A DNA stretch of 64,000 nucleotides from Streptomyces flavofungini (GCF_014650815.1 NZ_BMVR01000010.1:309741-373740), one strand, 5' to 3'. Counted from the stretch's first letter, positions 17,096-26,416 are shown. Made by a program: numbers and translations. The notes: generated by a model from the letters alone, not told the origin.

Positions 17096-17803
17096 ATGAC
17101 AGACAAGAGCAGCACCCCGCGCCAGCGCTACCGCGACCAGGTGCGCGGCGAGATCAAGGCGGCCGCCCTGGAGCAGATCCGCGCGGGCGGTGCGCCCGCG
17201 CTCAGCCTCAACGCCGTCGCCAAGGGGCTCGGGCTCACCGGCCCGGCCCTCTACAAGTACTTCCGCAACCGCGACGACCTCCTCACCGAGCTGATCTGCG
17301 ACGGCTACGACGCGGCAGCTGTCGCCATGCGCGCGGCCGCCGACCGCGTCGCGGACGCCCCGCCCCGCGAACAGCTCCTCGCCCTCGGCGCCGCCCTTCG
17401 CGCGTGGGCGATCGGGGTGCCGCACGTCTACCAACTCCTGGCCGGTACGCCGTCCCCCGGCTATCAGGCGCCCCCGGAGACCACCGACCGGGCCCGCGCG
17501 GTCCTCGGCCCGCTGCTCGGCGTGCTCGGGCAGGGGGACTGCCGGGGTGCCGCCCTGGAACTGCGCGCGGAGATGCGGTTCTGGCTGAACGACAGCCCGC
17601 CCGTCGAGGAGTGGGTCAAGGCCTGGGCCCCGGACGCCGACGCGGCCACGGCCCTCGCCGGCACGGTCACGGCCTGGGCCCGGCTGCACGGGATCGTCAG
17701 CCTCGAAGTGCAGGGCCTCTACGGGGGGATGGGGCACCGCCCCGCCACGCTGCTCAAGTCCGAGATGGAGACGCTGGCCGACGCGATGGGGCTGCCGGGG
17801 TGA
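17096..17803 (+). CDS. TetR-family repressor
   Basis: 235 aa from ATG 17096, chosen because GAAGGGA stands upstream; a GTG at 17063 would add 11 residues and crowd the operator. Residues 9-58 are the TetR helix-turn-helix (EIKAAALEQIRAGGAPALSLNAVAKGLGLTGPALYKYFRNRDDLL). The rest matches the TetR_C domain with WARLHGIVSLEVQG near the end. Divergent from the quinone oxidoreductase with two identical-arm operators between them, it almost surely controls both. The inducer is unknown. Confidence 0.9.
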   Translation: MTDKSSTPRQRYRDQVRGEIKAAALEQIRAGGAPALSLNAVAKGLGLTGPALYKYFRNRDDLLTELICDGYDAAAVAMRAAADRVADAPPREQLLALGAALRAWAIGVPHVYQLLAGTPSPGYQAPPETTDRARAVLGPLLGVLGQGDCRGAALELRAEMRFWLNDSPPVEEWVKAWAPDADAATALAGTVTAWARLHGIVSLEVQGLYGGMGHRPATLLKSEMETLADAMGLPG

Positions 17804-17853
17804 GCCGGATGGGGCCGCGCCCGGCGGGGCAGGATGGGGCCGTTGCGCGGAAA

Positions 17854-17871
17854 CACCCGCTCAAGCGGGTG
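17854..17871. terminator. Short perfect hairpin after tetR
   Basis: Stem CACCCGC (17854-17860) and GCGGGTG (17865-17871) with a TCAA loop, 50 bp after the tetR stop and about 45 bp before the GNAT gene. It may end the tetR transcript or act as a leader hairpin of the GNAT gene. Two loosely matching 20-bp direct repeats follow (AGCGGG..GAACCA..GTTC). Confidence 0.4.
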
Positions 17872-17917
17872 GAACCATCGTTCTAGCGGGCGAACCACTG
17901 TTCAAGGAAGGTGCGCG

Positions 17918-18775
17918 ATGGAGAGTACGGCCCCCGGACAGCTCGTCGTCTCGACGGCGACGCCCGATGACTGGCGCCTGGTCACCGAGTGGGCGGCACG
18001 GGAGGGCTGGAACCCGGGCCTCAACGACGCGGCGGGCTTCTTCGCGCAGGACCCGGAGGGATTCTTCGTCGGCCGCGTCGACGGCGAGCCGGTGTCGGCG
18101 ATCTCGGTGGTCAACTACGGCCCGGCGTACGCCTTCCTCGGCTTCTACCTGGTCCGCCCGGACATGCGCGGGCGCGGCCACGGCATGGCGACCTGGCGGA
18201 CGGCCCTCGCCCATGCCGGGGACCGGGTCGTGGGCCTGGACGGCGTTCCGGCGCAGCAGGACAACTACCGCCGCTCCGGCTTCGAGCGCGCGCACGGCAC
18301 CCGGCGCTACGTCGGCCCCGCGGGCGCGCCCGGCCCGCTGCCCGCGCACATCAGGCCCGTGGCGGAGGTGGACCGCGACGCCGTCGCCGCGTACGACAGT
18401 GCCTGCTACCCCGCCGACCGGCCCCGGTTCCTCGACGTCTGGCTGACGGCGCCCGGCCACCGGGCCCTGGCGAGCGTCGTCGACGGCCGCGTCACCGGGT
18501 ACGGGGTGCTGCGTCCGGCTCGGGACGCGCCGCGCGTGGGCCCGCTGTTCGCCGACACCCGCGCCGACGCCGAGGCGCTGCTCGACGCGCTCGCGGCCGA
18601 GTCCGGCGGCGCGGCCGTCGCCATGGACGTACCGGAGACGAACACGGCGGCCGTCGCATTGGCCGAGGCGCGCGGCATGAAGCCGTCGTTCGACACGGCG
18701 CGCATGTACACGGGCCCGGTGCGGGAGTTCGCGCGCGAGCGGGTCTTCGCGACCACCACGCTGGAACTCGGCTGA
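17918..18775 (+). CDS. GNAT-family N-acetyltransferase
   Basis: 285 aa from ATG 17918 behind AAGGAAGG. The N-terminal half has the acetyl-CoA loop of GNAT enzymes (FYLVRPDMRGRGHGMATWRTAL; R-G-R-G-H-G at residues 83-88). The C-terminal half is the second, acyl-transferase-like domain usual in two-domain GNATs of this type (LADTRADAEALLDALA, then DVPETNTAAVALAEARGM). It should transfer an acyl group to an amine on a small molecule or protein. The context gives no substrate. Confidence 0.85.
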   Translation: MESTAPGQLVVSTATPDDWRLVTEWAAREGWNPGLNDAAGFFAQDPEGFFVGRVDGEPVSAISVVNYGPAYAFLGFYLVRPDMRGRGHGMATWRTALAHAGDRVVGLDGVPAQQDNYRRSGFERAHGTRRYVGPAGAPGPLPAHIRPVAEVDRDAVAAYDSACYPADRPRFLDVWLTAPGHRALASVVDGRVTGYGVLRPARDAPRVGPLFADTRADAEALLDALAAESGGAAVAMDVPETNTAAVALAEARGMKPSFDTARMYTGPVREFARERVFATTTLELG

Positions 18776-18808
18776 GGGGGCGGGCGCCCCGGCGCCGCCC
18801 ACCCCCTC
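18774..18808. terminator. Hairpin between convergent GNAT and beta-glucosidase genes
   Basis: GAGGGGG (18774-18780) pairs with CCCCCTC (18802-18808), with further GC pairing inside the loop. It lies directly at the GNAT stop codon and before the convergent beta-glucosidase stop, so it could serve both. Confidence 0.55.
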
Positions 18809-18826
18809 GCGCTCACGCCGCCCCGC

Positions 18827-21130
18827 TCACGTCACCGTCAGCGTGACCTTGTTCTTCGCCGTGGAGCTGTTGCCCACGTACAGGTCGAACTTGCCCTCCT
18901 CGACGAGGAATTCGCCGTGGGTGTCGTTCGTCCAGAAGCCCAGGTCGTCGGCGCCGAGCCGGAAGCGGACGACGGTGGAGCGGCCCGCGCCGAGCGTGAC
19001 CCGCTTGAAGCCGCGCAGCTTGCGCACCGGCTGGGTGATGCTCGCCGCGACGTCGTGGACGTACAGCTGCACGACCTCGTCGCCCTTGCGGCGGCCGGTG
19101 TTGGAGACGGTGACGGACACCTCCAGGGTGTCGCCGTCGCGCAGGGCGCGTACCGGAACGCCGGCGCGGCTCAGCTTCGGTGCGCCGATCTCGAACGTCG
19201 TGTAGCTGAGGCCGTGGCCGAAGGGGAACTGCGGGTCCGGCGGCAGGTCCAGGTACTTGGACGTGTACTTGTTGTCGGCGTTGTAGGGGCGGCCCGTCGA
19301 CTCGTGGTTGTAGTGGATCGGGATCTGGCCGACCGTGCGGGGGAAGGAGACGGGCAGCTTGCCGCCCGGGTTGACCTTGCCGAACAGCACGTCGGCGATG
19401 GCGTTCCCGGCCTCGACGCCCGGGTGCCAGGCCTCCAGGACGGCGGGCGCCGACTCCAGCCAGCCGCCCATGGTCAGCGGGCGTCCGCCCACGAGGACGA
19501 CCACGAACGGCTTGCCGGACCGCGCGACCGCCTCGACGAGCCGTTCCTGCGCGCCCGGCAGGCCGATGTCGCTGCGGGCCGCCGCCTCACCGCTCATCGA
19601 CGGCGGCTCGCCCACGACGACGATCGTCACGTCGGCGGCCTTCGCGGCGGCGACCGCGGCCGGGATGCCGCCGGTGTCCTTGCCCTCGGGGTCGACACCA
19701 CGCGCGTACGTCACCTTCGCGTCCGGTGCTGCGCGGCGCACCGCGTCGAGGACCTTCACCGACGGGTACTTCTTCGCGGCGGCCGGGACCACCCAGGTGC
19801 CGAGCAGGTCGTCGGAATCCCCGAACGGGCCGACGACGGCGATGGACTTGACGGCGGGCTTCAGCGGCAGCGCCCCGCCGGTGTTCTTCAGGAGCACCAT
19901 CGAGCGGGCGGCGGACGAGCGGGCGGCCTTGCGCGTGGCGGCGGTCGGCCCGTCGACGGCGGCGTCCTCGTCGACGTACGGATCGTCGAAGAGGCCGAGG
20001 GTGAACTTCAGCCGCAGGATGCGGGCGACCGCGTCGTCCAGGCGCCGCTCGCTGATCTTCCCCGCGCGCAGCAGCTTCTTGCCGTGCTCACGGAGGTTGG
20101 TGCTCACCATCTCCATGTCGACGCCCGCGTTCAGCGAGAGCCGGGCGGCGGCCGCGCCGTCCTCGGCGAAGCCGTGCGCGATCAGCTCCTGCACGCCGGT
20201 CCAGTCGCTGACGACGACGCCGTCGAAGCCCCACTCCTTCTTCAGGATGCCGGTCAGGGTGTGGGAGTTGCCGTGCGCGGGGACGCCGCCGATGGTGTTG
20301 AAGGACGCCATCACCGTGGCCGCGCCCGCGTCCAGGGCGGCCTTGAACGGCGGCAGGTAGAGGTTGCGCAGCCGGGACTCCGACACGTCGACGGTGTTGT
20401 AGTCGCGCCCGCCCTCGGCCCCGCCGTACGCCACGAAGTGCTTGGCGCAGGCGGCGACGCGGTCCTTCGCGCCCAACTCGCCCTTGCCCGGGCCCTGGTA
20501 GCCCTCGACCTTGGCGGCCGCGAACGCGGCCGTCAGATACGGGTCCTCGCCGCAGCCCTCGGCGATGCGGCCCCAGCGCGGTTCGTGCGTGACGTCCATC
20601 ATCGGCGCGAACGTCCAGTGCACGCCGTTGGAGCGGGCCTCCTGCGCGGACACCTCGCCGTCCGCCCTGGTCACGTCCGGGTCGAAGCTCGCCGCCTGCG
20701 CGAGCGGGATCGGGAACGTCGTCCAGAAGCCGTGGATCACGTCGAGGCCGAACAGCAGCGGGATGCCGAGCCGGGACTCCTCGACCGCGATGCGCTGCAG
20801 CGCGTTGCTGCTCTTGGCGCCGAAGATGGAGAGCACCGAGCCGAGGCGTCCGGCCCGCGCCGCGTCCTCCACGTCCTTGGTCTCACCGCCGCCGGGACCG
20901 GTGTCCCAGGACCAGGCGAGCTGCTGGAGCTGGCCCAGCTTCTCTTCGACAGTCATACGGTCGAGGAGCCGCTGGACCTTGCCGTCGTGGGGGGTGCCGC
21001 GGTCCGCCGCGGGCGGTGCGGCGGGGGCCGGGGCCGGTGCCGCCTCGGCGATTCCCGAGTTCAGGGCGCCGCCCGCGACGGCGGTGCCGCCGATCGCGGA
21101 CAGCACGGTACGCCTTCGTACATCTCGCAT
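18827..21130 (-). CDS. Secreted glycoside hydrolase family 3 beta-glucosidase
   Basis: 767 aa from ATG 21130. The N-terminus MRDVRRRTVLSAIGG has a twin-arginine-type signal peptide, with an Ala/Pro-rich stretch after cleavage. The GH3 N-domain holds FGLDVIHGFWTTFPIPL, the substrate motif KHFVAYGGAEGGRDYN and the nucleophile Asp309 in VVVSDWTGVQEL. The C-domain (SMVLLKNTGGALPL; GEPPSMSGEAAARSDIGLPG) supplies the acid/base region, and a fibronectin-III-like domain ends the protein (VSVTVSNTGRRKGDEVVQLYV). Length and order are those of bacterial beta-glucosidase/xylosidases that trim oligosaccharides outside the cell. It is a single gene, convergent with the GNAT gene. Confidence 0.92.
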   Translation of the reverse strand: MRDVRRRTVLSAIGGTAVAGGALNSGIAEAAPAPAPAAPPAADRGTPHDGKVQRLLDRMTVEEKLGQLQQLAWSWDTGPGGGETKDVEDAARAGRLGSVLSIFGAKSSNALQRIAVEESRLGIPLLFGLDVIHGFWTTFPIPLAQAASFDPDVTRADGEVSAQEARSNGVHWTFAPMMDVTHEPRWGRIAEGCGEDPYLTAAFAAAKVEGYQGPGKGELGAKDRVAACAKHFVAYGGAEGGRDYNTVDVSESRLRNLYLPPFKAALDAGAATVMASFNTIGGVPAHGNSHTLTGILKKEWGFDGVVVSDWTGVQELIAHGFAEDGAAAARLSLNAGVDMEMVSTNLREHGKKLLRAGKISERRLDDAVARILRLKFTLGLFDDPYVDEDAAVDGPTAATRKAARSSAARSMVLLKNTGGALPLKPAVKSIAVVGPFGDSDDLLGTWVVPAAAKKYPSVKVLDAVRRAAPDAKVTYARGVDPEGKDTGGIPAAVAAAKAADVTIVVVGEPPSMSGEAAARSDIGLPGAQERLVEAVARSGKPFVVVLVGGRPLTMGGWLESAPAVLEAWHPGVEAGNAIADVLFGKVNPGGKLPVSFPRTVGQIPIHYNHESTGRPYNADNKYTSKYLDLPPDPQFPFGHGLSYTTFEIGAPKLSRAGVPVRALRDGDTLEVSVTVSNTGRRKGDEVVQLYVHDVAASITQPVRKLRGFKRVTLGAGRSTVVRFRLGADDLGFWTNDTHGEFLVEEGKFDLYVGNSSTAKNKVTLTVT

Positions 21131-21297
21131 GCGTTCGCCTTCTCACGTCAGGACACGAGTAACCGGAGTGATGCGCTCAAGAATTGAAGCGAAAGTACGT
21201 GCCGGTTACAGGCGGGTCAAGAGATGTGACAGGGGTGAACGAGACGCATGATGCGGCCCTTGACCTCAACATAACTTTAGGTCCTACGGTTCTTCTC

Positions 21298-23298
21298 ATG
21301 AGTATGGAGACCACAGCCTGGACCCAGCTGCACAGCGTCATGAACGCCGAGCAGGAACGCCGACCCTTCGCCCGCGCCACCCTGCGCCGCATCACCGCCT
21401 TCGCCGGGCCCCATCGCCGCCGCATCACGCAGTTCGTCCTGCTGAGTGTCCTGACCGCGCTGCTCGCCGTGGCGACTCCCGTGCTCGCCGGGCGTGTCGT
21501 CGACGCCATCGTGTCCGGCGCGGAGTCCTCGACAGTGGTGCGCTACGCGGTGCTCATCGCCGTCATCGCGATCGCCGAAGCGGGCCTCGGACTGCTCAGC
21601 CGCTGGCTGTCGGCGAACCTGGGCGAAGGCCTGATCCTCGACCTGCGCACCGCCGTCTTCGACCATGTGCAGCGCATGCCGGTCGCCTTCTTCACCCGCA
21701 CCCGCACCGGCGCGCTCGTCAGCCGCCTCAACAACGATGTGATCGGCGCGCAGCGGGCGTTCAGCAACACGCTCTCCGGAGTGGTCTCCAACCTCGTCAC
21801 CCTCGTCCTCACCCTCGCCGTGATGCTCGCCCTGTCCTGGCAGATCACGCTCCTCGCGCTGGTGCTCCTGCCGGTGTTCGTGGTGCCCGCGCGCCGCATG
21901 GGCACCCGCATGGCCCGCCTCCAGCGCGAGGCCGCGCACCACAACGCGGCCATGGGCACCCGGATGACGGAGCGCTTCTCGGCACCCGGCGCCACCCTCA
22001 TCAAGCTGTTCGGCCGCCCCGCCGACGAGTCCGCGGAGTTCGCCGCCCGGGCCCGCCGGGTGCGCGACATCGGCGTACGCACCGCCATGGCGCAGTCGGC
22101 CTTCATCACCGCCCTCACCCTCGTGTCGGCGCTCGCCCTCGCCCTCGTCTACGGACTCGGCGGCTACTTCGCCCTCGACGGCACGCTCGAAGCGGGCGCC
22201 GTCGTCTCGCTCGCACTGCTCCTGACCCGCCTGTACGCGCCGCTGACCGCCCTGGCCGGGGCCCGCGTCGAGGTGATGAGCGCCCTGGTGAGCTTCGAGC
22301 GGGTCTTCGAAGTCCTCGACCTGAAGCCCCTCATCGACGAGAAGCCGCAGCCGCGGACCGTGCCCGCCGGCCCGGTCGCCGTCGAGTTCGACAACGTCCG
22401 CTTCGCCTACCCGTCCGCCGACAAGGTCTCCCTCGCCTCCCTGGAGGAGGTGGCCGCGCTGGACGGCCGCGGCGGCGACGAGGTCCTGCACGGCCTGTCG
22501 TTCCGCGCCGAACCCGGCCAGACCGTGGCGCTCGTCGGCTCCTCCGGCGCGGGCAAGTCCACCATCGCGCAACTCCTTCCGCGCCTGTACGACGCCGACT
22601 CCGGGGTCGTACGCGTCGGCGGCGAGGACGTCCGCGACCTGGCGGCCGACTCGCTGCGCGACACCATCGGCATGGTCACCCAGGACGGCCACCTCTTCCA
22701 CGAGTCGGTGCGCGCCAACCTGCTGCTCGCCCGGCCCGGCGCAGCCGAGGACGAGCTGTGGGACGTGCTGCGCCGGGCCCGCCTCGACGCCCTGGTGCGG
22801 TCGCTGCCCGACGGGCTCGACACGGTGGTCGGCGAGCGCGGCTACCGGCTCTCCGGCGGTGAGCGGCAGCGCATGACCATCGCGCGTCTGCTGCTCGCCC
22901 AGCAGCGGGTGGTCATCCTCGACGAAGCCACCGCCCACCTCGACAACACGTCCGAGGCCGCCGTCCAGGAGGCCCTCGCGGAGGCCCTCGCGGACCGGAC
23001 GGCCGTGGTCATCGCGCACCGGCTCTCCACCGTGCGGGCGGCCGACCAGATCCTCGTCGTGGAGGCCGGGCGGATCGTGGAACGCGGCACGCACGACGAA
23101 CTGCTCGCGGTGGACGGGCGGTACGCGGAGCTGTACCGGACGCAGTTCGCGGGGAAGCCGGACGCGGCCGGCTCGGCGGCCGCGGAGGCATCGGAGGCCT
23201 CCGCGGACAGGGCGGCCGACAAGGGCGCGGTGGGCTGCGTGCTCGGCGGAGACTGCGCCGACCCGGCCGACGGGGCGGACGCGGCCGTCACCGTCTAG
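21298..23298 (+). CDS. ABC exporter (half-transporter), multidrug type
   Basis: 666 aa from ATG 21298 (ATG 21304 is possible). Residues 35-330 are the six-helix exporter domain (FVLLSVLTALLAVATPVLAGRVVDAI onward). The ATPase domain has Walker A GSSGAGKST, signature RLSGGERQRMTIARLL, Walker B VVILDEATAHLD and the switch in VIAHRLST. The tail of about 45 residues is Ala-rich with two Cys (AVGCVLGGDC). A TTGACC box lies at 21260-21265 and the start codon follows closely, so the mRNA may be nearly leaderless. Homologues are often next to MarR or TetR genes; here a MarR gene lies 1 kb further. The substrate is unknown. Confidence 0.9.
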   Translation: MSMETTAWTQLHSVMNAEQERRPFARATLRRITAFAGPHRRRITQFVLLSVLTALLAVATPVLAGRVVDAIVSGAESSTVVRYAVLIAVIAIAEAGLGLLSRWLSANLGEGLILDLRTAVFDHVQRMPVAFFTRTRTGALVSRLNNDVIGAQRAFSNTLSGVVSNLVTLVLTLAVMLALSWQITLLALVLLPVFVVPARRMGTRMARLQREAAHHNAAMGTRMTERFSAPGATLIKLFGRPADESAEFAARARRVRDIGVRTAMAQSAFITALTLVSALALALVYGLGGYFALDGTLEAGAVVSLALLLTRLYAPLTALAGARVEVMSALVSFERVFEVLDLKPLIDEKPQPRTVPAGPVAVEFDNVRFAYPSADKVSLASLEEVAALDGRGGDEVLHGLSFRAEPGQTVALVGSSGAGKSTIAQLLPRLYDADSGVVRVGGEDVRDLAADSLRDTIGMVTQDGHLFHESVRANLLLARPGAAEDELWDVLRRARLDALVRSLPDGLDTVVGERGYRLSGGERQRMTIARLLLAQQRVVILDEATAHLDNTSEAAVQEALAEALADRTAVVIAHRLSTVRAADQILVVEAGRIVERGTHDELLAVDGRYAELYRTQFAGKPDAAGSAAAEASEASADRAADKGAVGCVLGGDCADPADGADAAVTV

Positions 23299-23316
23299 CC
23301 GCCGCAGTGGTCTCCC

Positions 23317-23357
23317 ACGTGCCGGTCCGAGGGCTTGCGCCCCTTGGACCGGCACGT
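23317..23357. terminator. Strong bidirectional hairpin
   Basis: 17-bp stem with one G-U pair: arm ACGTGCCGGTCCGAGGG (23317-23333), loop of 7 nt, arm CCCTTGGACCGGCACGT (23341-23357). It sits between the end of the ABC exporter and the end of the convergent LysR gene and probably stops transcription from both sides. Confidence 0.8.
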
Positions 23358-23370
23358 CCCGTTGGGGGCT

Positions 23371-24296
23371 TCAGCCGCCGACGTCGGCGCTGATCGTGGC
23401 GAGTTGGAGCAGCGCGGCGGTGTCCTGGGCGACCTTGTTGAAGGCGTGCACGGCGGCCACCGGGGTGGCGGCGAGCCAGGCGGGGACCCACTCCAGGGGC
23501 GGCGCGTCGTCGAAGGGGACGTAGACGACGTGGGGGCGGGCGAAGTAGCGGGTGACCTGGGCGCCGACCACCCAGGCCCCTTGCCCGGCACCGATCAGGG
23601 ACAGGGCCTCCTGGAGGGCGTCGAAGGCGGGCCCGGGCTCGATGGGGGCGCCCGAGGGCGTCAGCGGGGGCGTGCGTTCGGCGCGCCCATAGGGAGGCAG
23701 CGTCCGGGCCGCCTGCAGGAGGCGGACGGAGGCGAGGTCCTCCAGGGAGACCGTGTCCCGGTCGGCCAGGGGGTGGCGCGCGGGCACGGCGAGCATGCGG
23801 TGCTCGGAGAACAGGACCGGGCCGTTGACCATGCCGGGCCCTGGTGCGGCAGCGTCACGATGAGCACGTCCACGTCGCCGTCGCGCAACCGCGGGAAACC
23901 GTCGGCGATCTGCAGTTCCCGGGGCCGGATCCGGCAGCCGGGGTGGCGCCGCGCGTACACCTCGGCGGCGCGGATCGTGACCTGTCCGACGGCGGGGCCG
24001 ACGTAGCCGACCCGCAGCACGCTCTCGACGTCCCGCGCGGCGTTGATCGCCTTCTGCAGCCCGGCCGCCGGCGCGCGGTACGGCGGCAGGAGGTCGTCGT
24101 GGAGCTGCCGTCCGGCCGCAGTGAGGCGGACGTACCGGCTGGTGCGCTCGAACAGGGGCGTGCCGATGCGGCGTTCCAGCTTCTGGATGGTCTGGCTGAC
24201 CCGGCCGGTCGTCAGGCGCAGGCGTTCGGCGGTGCGGCCGAAGTGCAACTCCTCGGCCAGCGTCAGGAACGCCTCCAGCTCCACTCGCTCCAGCAC
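23371..24296 (-). pseudogene. LysR-family regulator with a one-base frameshift
   Basis: The N-terminal frame (GTG 24296 downward) encodes a normal LysR helix-turn-helix (LEAFLTLAEELHFGRTAERLR, then VSQTIQKLERRIGTPLFERTS) and the first part of the effector domain up to VDVLIVTLPHQGP. There the frame breaks near 23833-23845. The remainder continues in another frame from MVNGPVLFSEHRMLAVPARH to the stop at 23371. One extra G in the GGGCCCGG run would rejoin them into about 308 aa, the usual LysR length. Either the gene is inactive or the base call is wrong; the intact codon pattern on both sides suggests a very recent event or an error. It is divergent from the MarR gene. Confidence 0.75.
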
Positions 24297-24360
24297 GGCC
24301 GCAGCGAGCACGGCGGCAGCGAACACGGCGGTTGTGAGCACGGCCGCGGCGAGCACGGAG
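24293..24360. repeat. 15-bp tandem repeat in the lysR-marR gap
   Basis: Four 15-bp units (GCACGGCCGCAGCGA, GCACGGCGGCAGCGA, ACACGGCGGTTGTGA, GCACGGCCGCGGCGA) plus a partial fifth lie at 24293-24360. They fill nearly the whole 75-bp gap between the lysR start and the marR start at 24372. Promoters and operators of the divergent pair must lie in or next to it. Confidence 0.8.
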
Positions 24361-24371
24361 ACGAGCCGCCC

Positions 24372-24833
24372 ATGGAGCAGCCCGACGCGGAGTACCTGGC
24401 CAACCAGCCCGCCGTGTACTGGACCGGCGCCGCGCACACCGCGGTCGTCGCCTTCATGCACGCCGAACAGTCCGCCCTCGGCACCAGCCAACGGCACTGG
24501 ATGACCCTGAACCGGCTCGCCGTCACCGCGGACGGCCTGACGCGCAACGGCCTGACCGAAGCCCTGCGCGCCTCTATGACCCCCCAGGTCGGCGACCCCT
24601 CCACCTACGCGGAGGTGCTGGACGACCTGCTCGACCGGGGCTGGATCACCCCCGACCGCACGGGCCGGTTCACTCTCACCGACACCGGCCGCGCGGCCCG
24701 CGCCCGGCTCGCGGCGCTCGCTCCCCGGCTGCGGGCGCGGATCCACGACGGCATCCCCGAGGACGACTACGTCCGTACGGTGCGCGTGCTCCGCCGCATG
24801 ATCGCGAACGTGAGCGACCAGGGCAGGGCGTGA
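24372..24833 (+). CDS. MarR-family winged-helix regulator
   Basis: 153 aa from ATG 24372. The N-terminal half is helical (QPAVYWTGAAHTAVVAFMHAEQSALG). The central winged helix reads HWMTLNRLAVTADGLTRNGLTEAL, then DDLLDRGWITPDRTGRFTLTDTGRAARARLAAL, with the wing in TGRFTLTDTG as in MarR proteins. The C-terminal helices form the dimer (DDYVRTVRVLRRMIANV). It likely senses a small phenolic or drug-like ligand. It is divergent from the frameshifted lysR gene. Confidence 0.82.
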   Translation: MEQPDAEYLANQPAVYWTGAAHTAVVAFMHAEQSALGTSQRHWMTLNRLAVTADGLTRNGLTEALRASMTPQVGDPSTYAEVLDDLLDRGWITPDRTGRFTLTDTGRAARARLAALAPRLRARIHDGIPEDDYVRTVRVLRRMIANVSDQGRA

Positions 24834-24943
24834 CGCCGGCTCGTCTGCGTCACCGACGTGCGGGCTTGGGACCACGTCATGTGTGGCACTCCGCCTGCAG
24901 TGGTTAGGGTGGGGTGCCGCACAGGGAACAGGAGAGGACCGCC

Positions 24944-25513
24944 ATGCGACAGAATCCGGCCAGGCGCACCGCGCTGTTGGACGCGGCGATCGAGGTGCTC
25001 GCGCGCGAGGGGTCCAGGGGGCTGACGCTGCGGGCCATGGACGCGGAGGCGGAGGTGCCCAAGGGCACCGCGAGCAACTACTTCCCGCACCGCGCGGAAC
25101 TCCTCGCGCAGGTCATGCGGCGGATCCTGGAACGGCTCACGCCGGAGGAGGCCGCGCTCGCCGACACCATGAGCGAGCAGCCGGACACGGCCCTGGTCGT
25201 GACGCTCCTCAAGCAGCTCCTGGAGCGGACGCGCGCCGACCGCAGCAGCCACCTCGCGCTCCTCGAACTGCGCCTGGAAGCCACCCGCCGCCCCGAACTG
25301 CACGCCGAGCTCACCCAGTTCATGACCGAGCAGCTCGACGCCAACATCGGCTTCCACCTGGGCGCGGGCCTGCCCGGTGACCGCACCGGCGTCGTGCTGC
25401 TCTACCTCGCCATGCTGGGCCTGATCGTGGACGACCTGACGGTGCCCGACCTGCTCGCCCCGTACTCGACGGACAAGCTCATCGAGGAACTGTCGCAGCG
25501 CGTCCTGCGCTGA
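24944..25513 (+). CDS. TetR-family regulator
   Basis: 189 aa from ATG 24944, with ACAGGAGAGGACC upstream. Residues 6-55 form the TetR helix-turn-helix (ALLDAAIEVLAREGSRGLTLRAMDAEAEVPKGTASNYFPHRAELL). The C-terminal domain is helical with a hydrophobic end (VVLLYLAMLGLIVDDLTVPDLL), usual for the ligand pocket. No inverted repeat close to its start was clear. It stands between the MarR gene and the convergent phosphopantetheinyl transferase operon; its target is unknown. Confidence 0.88.
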   Translation: MRQNPARRTALLDAAIEVLAREGSRGLTLRAMDAEAEVPKGTASNYFPHRAELLAQVMRRILERLTPEEAALADTMSEQPDTALVVTLLKQLLERTRADRSSHLALLELRLEATRRPELHAELTQFMTEQLDANIGFHLGAGLPGDRTGVVLLYLAMLGLIVDDLTVPDLLAPYSTDKLIEELSQRVLR

Positions 25514-25564
25514 CCCCGCTCGGCCCGCGGAGCGCAGCACCCAGCCTCCCACCGGGCGCAGCGC

Positions 25565-26416
25565 TCAGCCCGCGGGGCGCAGCGTGATCGCGGTGAGGAC
25601 CAGGCCGTCCCGCGCCAGCCAGCGCCCCGTGAGCTCCTGAGGGAAGCCCCGGTCGCGCACGGGGGGCAGGATCCGCGCGCTGAACGTGCCGGTGGCCGGA
25701 TCCGGCGACCGGTGGAAGATGACGTCGGCCTCCTCGAAGCCCAGCGGCGCGCGCTGCAGCGGATACCAGGTCTTGTAGATGCTCTCCTTGGCGCTGAACA
25801 GGGCCCGGTCCCAGCGCACCGCGGGCCACCGGGCCAGGAGTTCGGCCACCCGCCGCCGCTCCGCGGGCAGCGCCACCGCCTCCAGGACACCGTCGGGCAG
25901 CGGCTCGCCCGGGGTGGCGTCGATGCCGACCGAGCGGACGCGGGCGGTGCGGGCGACTGCGGCACCGCGGTAGCCGTCGCAGTGCGTGATGCTGCCGACG
26001 ACGGCGGCGGGCCACTCCGGGCTGCCCTTCGGGTCGGGCAGGATCGACGCGGCGGGCTGCCCGAGGGCGGCCAGGGCGCGGTGCGCGCAGTGGCGGCCGG
26101 TGGTGAACTCGCGGCGGCGCGCCGGTACCGACCGGGCGATCAGGGCCTGTTCGTCGGGGTGCAGGACGACGCCGTCCGGGTCGCCGAGGGACTCGCGGCA
26201 GACGACGTCCTCGGGCACGATCCGCGCGAGCAGGGCGGGCGGCGCCGTGCCGGGGCGCGTTGGCTCGGGGCGCGTGCCGACGTGCGTTGCCGCGGGACGG
26301 GTGCCGGGGTGCGTTGCCGCGGGACGGGTGCCGGGGTGCGTTGCCACGGGGCCGGTGCCGACAGGCGGCGGCGGGGTCGCACCCTCCCTGTCACTGTGCT
26401 GCGTCCCGACGGTCAT
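25565..26416 (-). CDS. 4'-phosphopantetheinyl transferase, EntD/Sfp type
   Basis: 283 aa. The ATG at 26416 overlaps the TGA of the upstream glycosyltransferase (ATGA), so the two are coupled. The enzyme moves 4'-phosphopantetheine from CoA to the serine of carrier proteins. Blocks seen are RRREFTTGRHCAHRALAALG, VVGSITHCDGYRGAAVA, SVGIDATP (magnesium site; normally GIDAE/GLDAE) and FSAKESIYKTWYPL. These match the Streptomyces enzymes that activate type I PKS. The first 65 residues are an extra tail with a repeated HPGTRPAAT unit, encoded by about 30-bp DNA repeats at 26250-26350. Being near the PKS and sharing its upstream element, it probably serves the cluster's ACPs. Confidence 0.9.
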   Translation of the reverse strand: MTVGTQHSDREGATPPPPVGTGPVATHPGTRPAATHPGTRPAATHVGTRPEPTRPGTAPPALLARIVPEDVVCRESLGDPDGVVLHPDEQALIARSVPARRREFTTGRHCAHRALAALGQPAASILPDPKGSPEWPAAVVGSITHCDGYRGAAVARTARVRSVGIDATPGEPLPDGVLEAVALPAERRRVAELLARWPAVRWDRALFSAKESIYKTWYPLQRAPLGFEEADVIFHRSPDPATGTFSARILPPVRDRGFPQELTGRWLARDGLVLTAITLRPAG

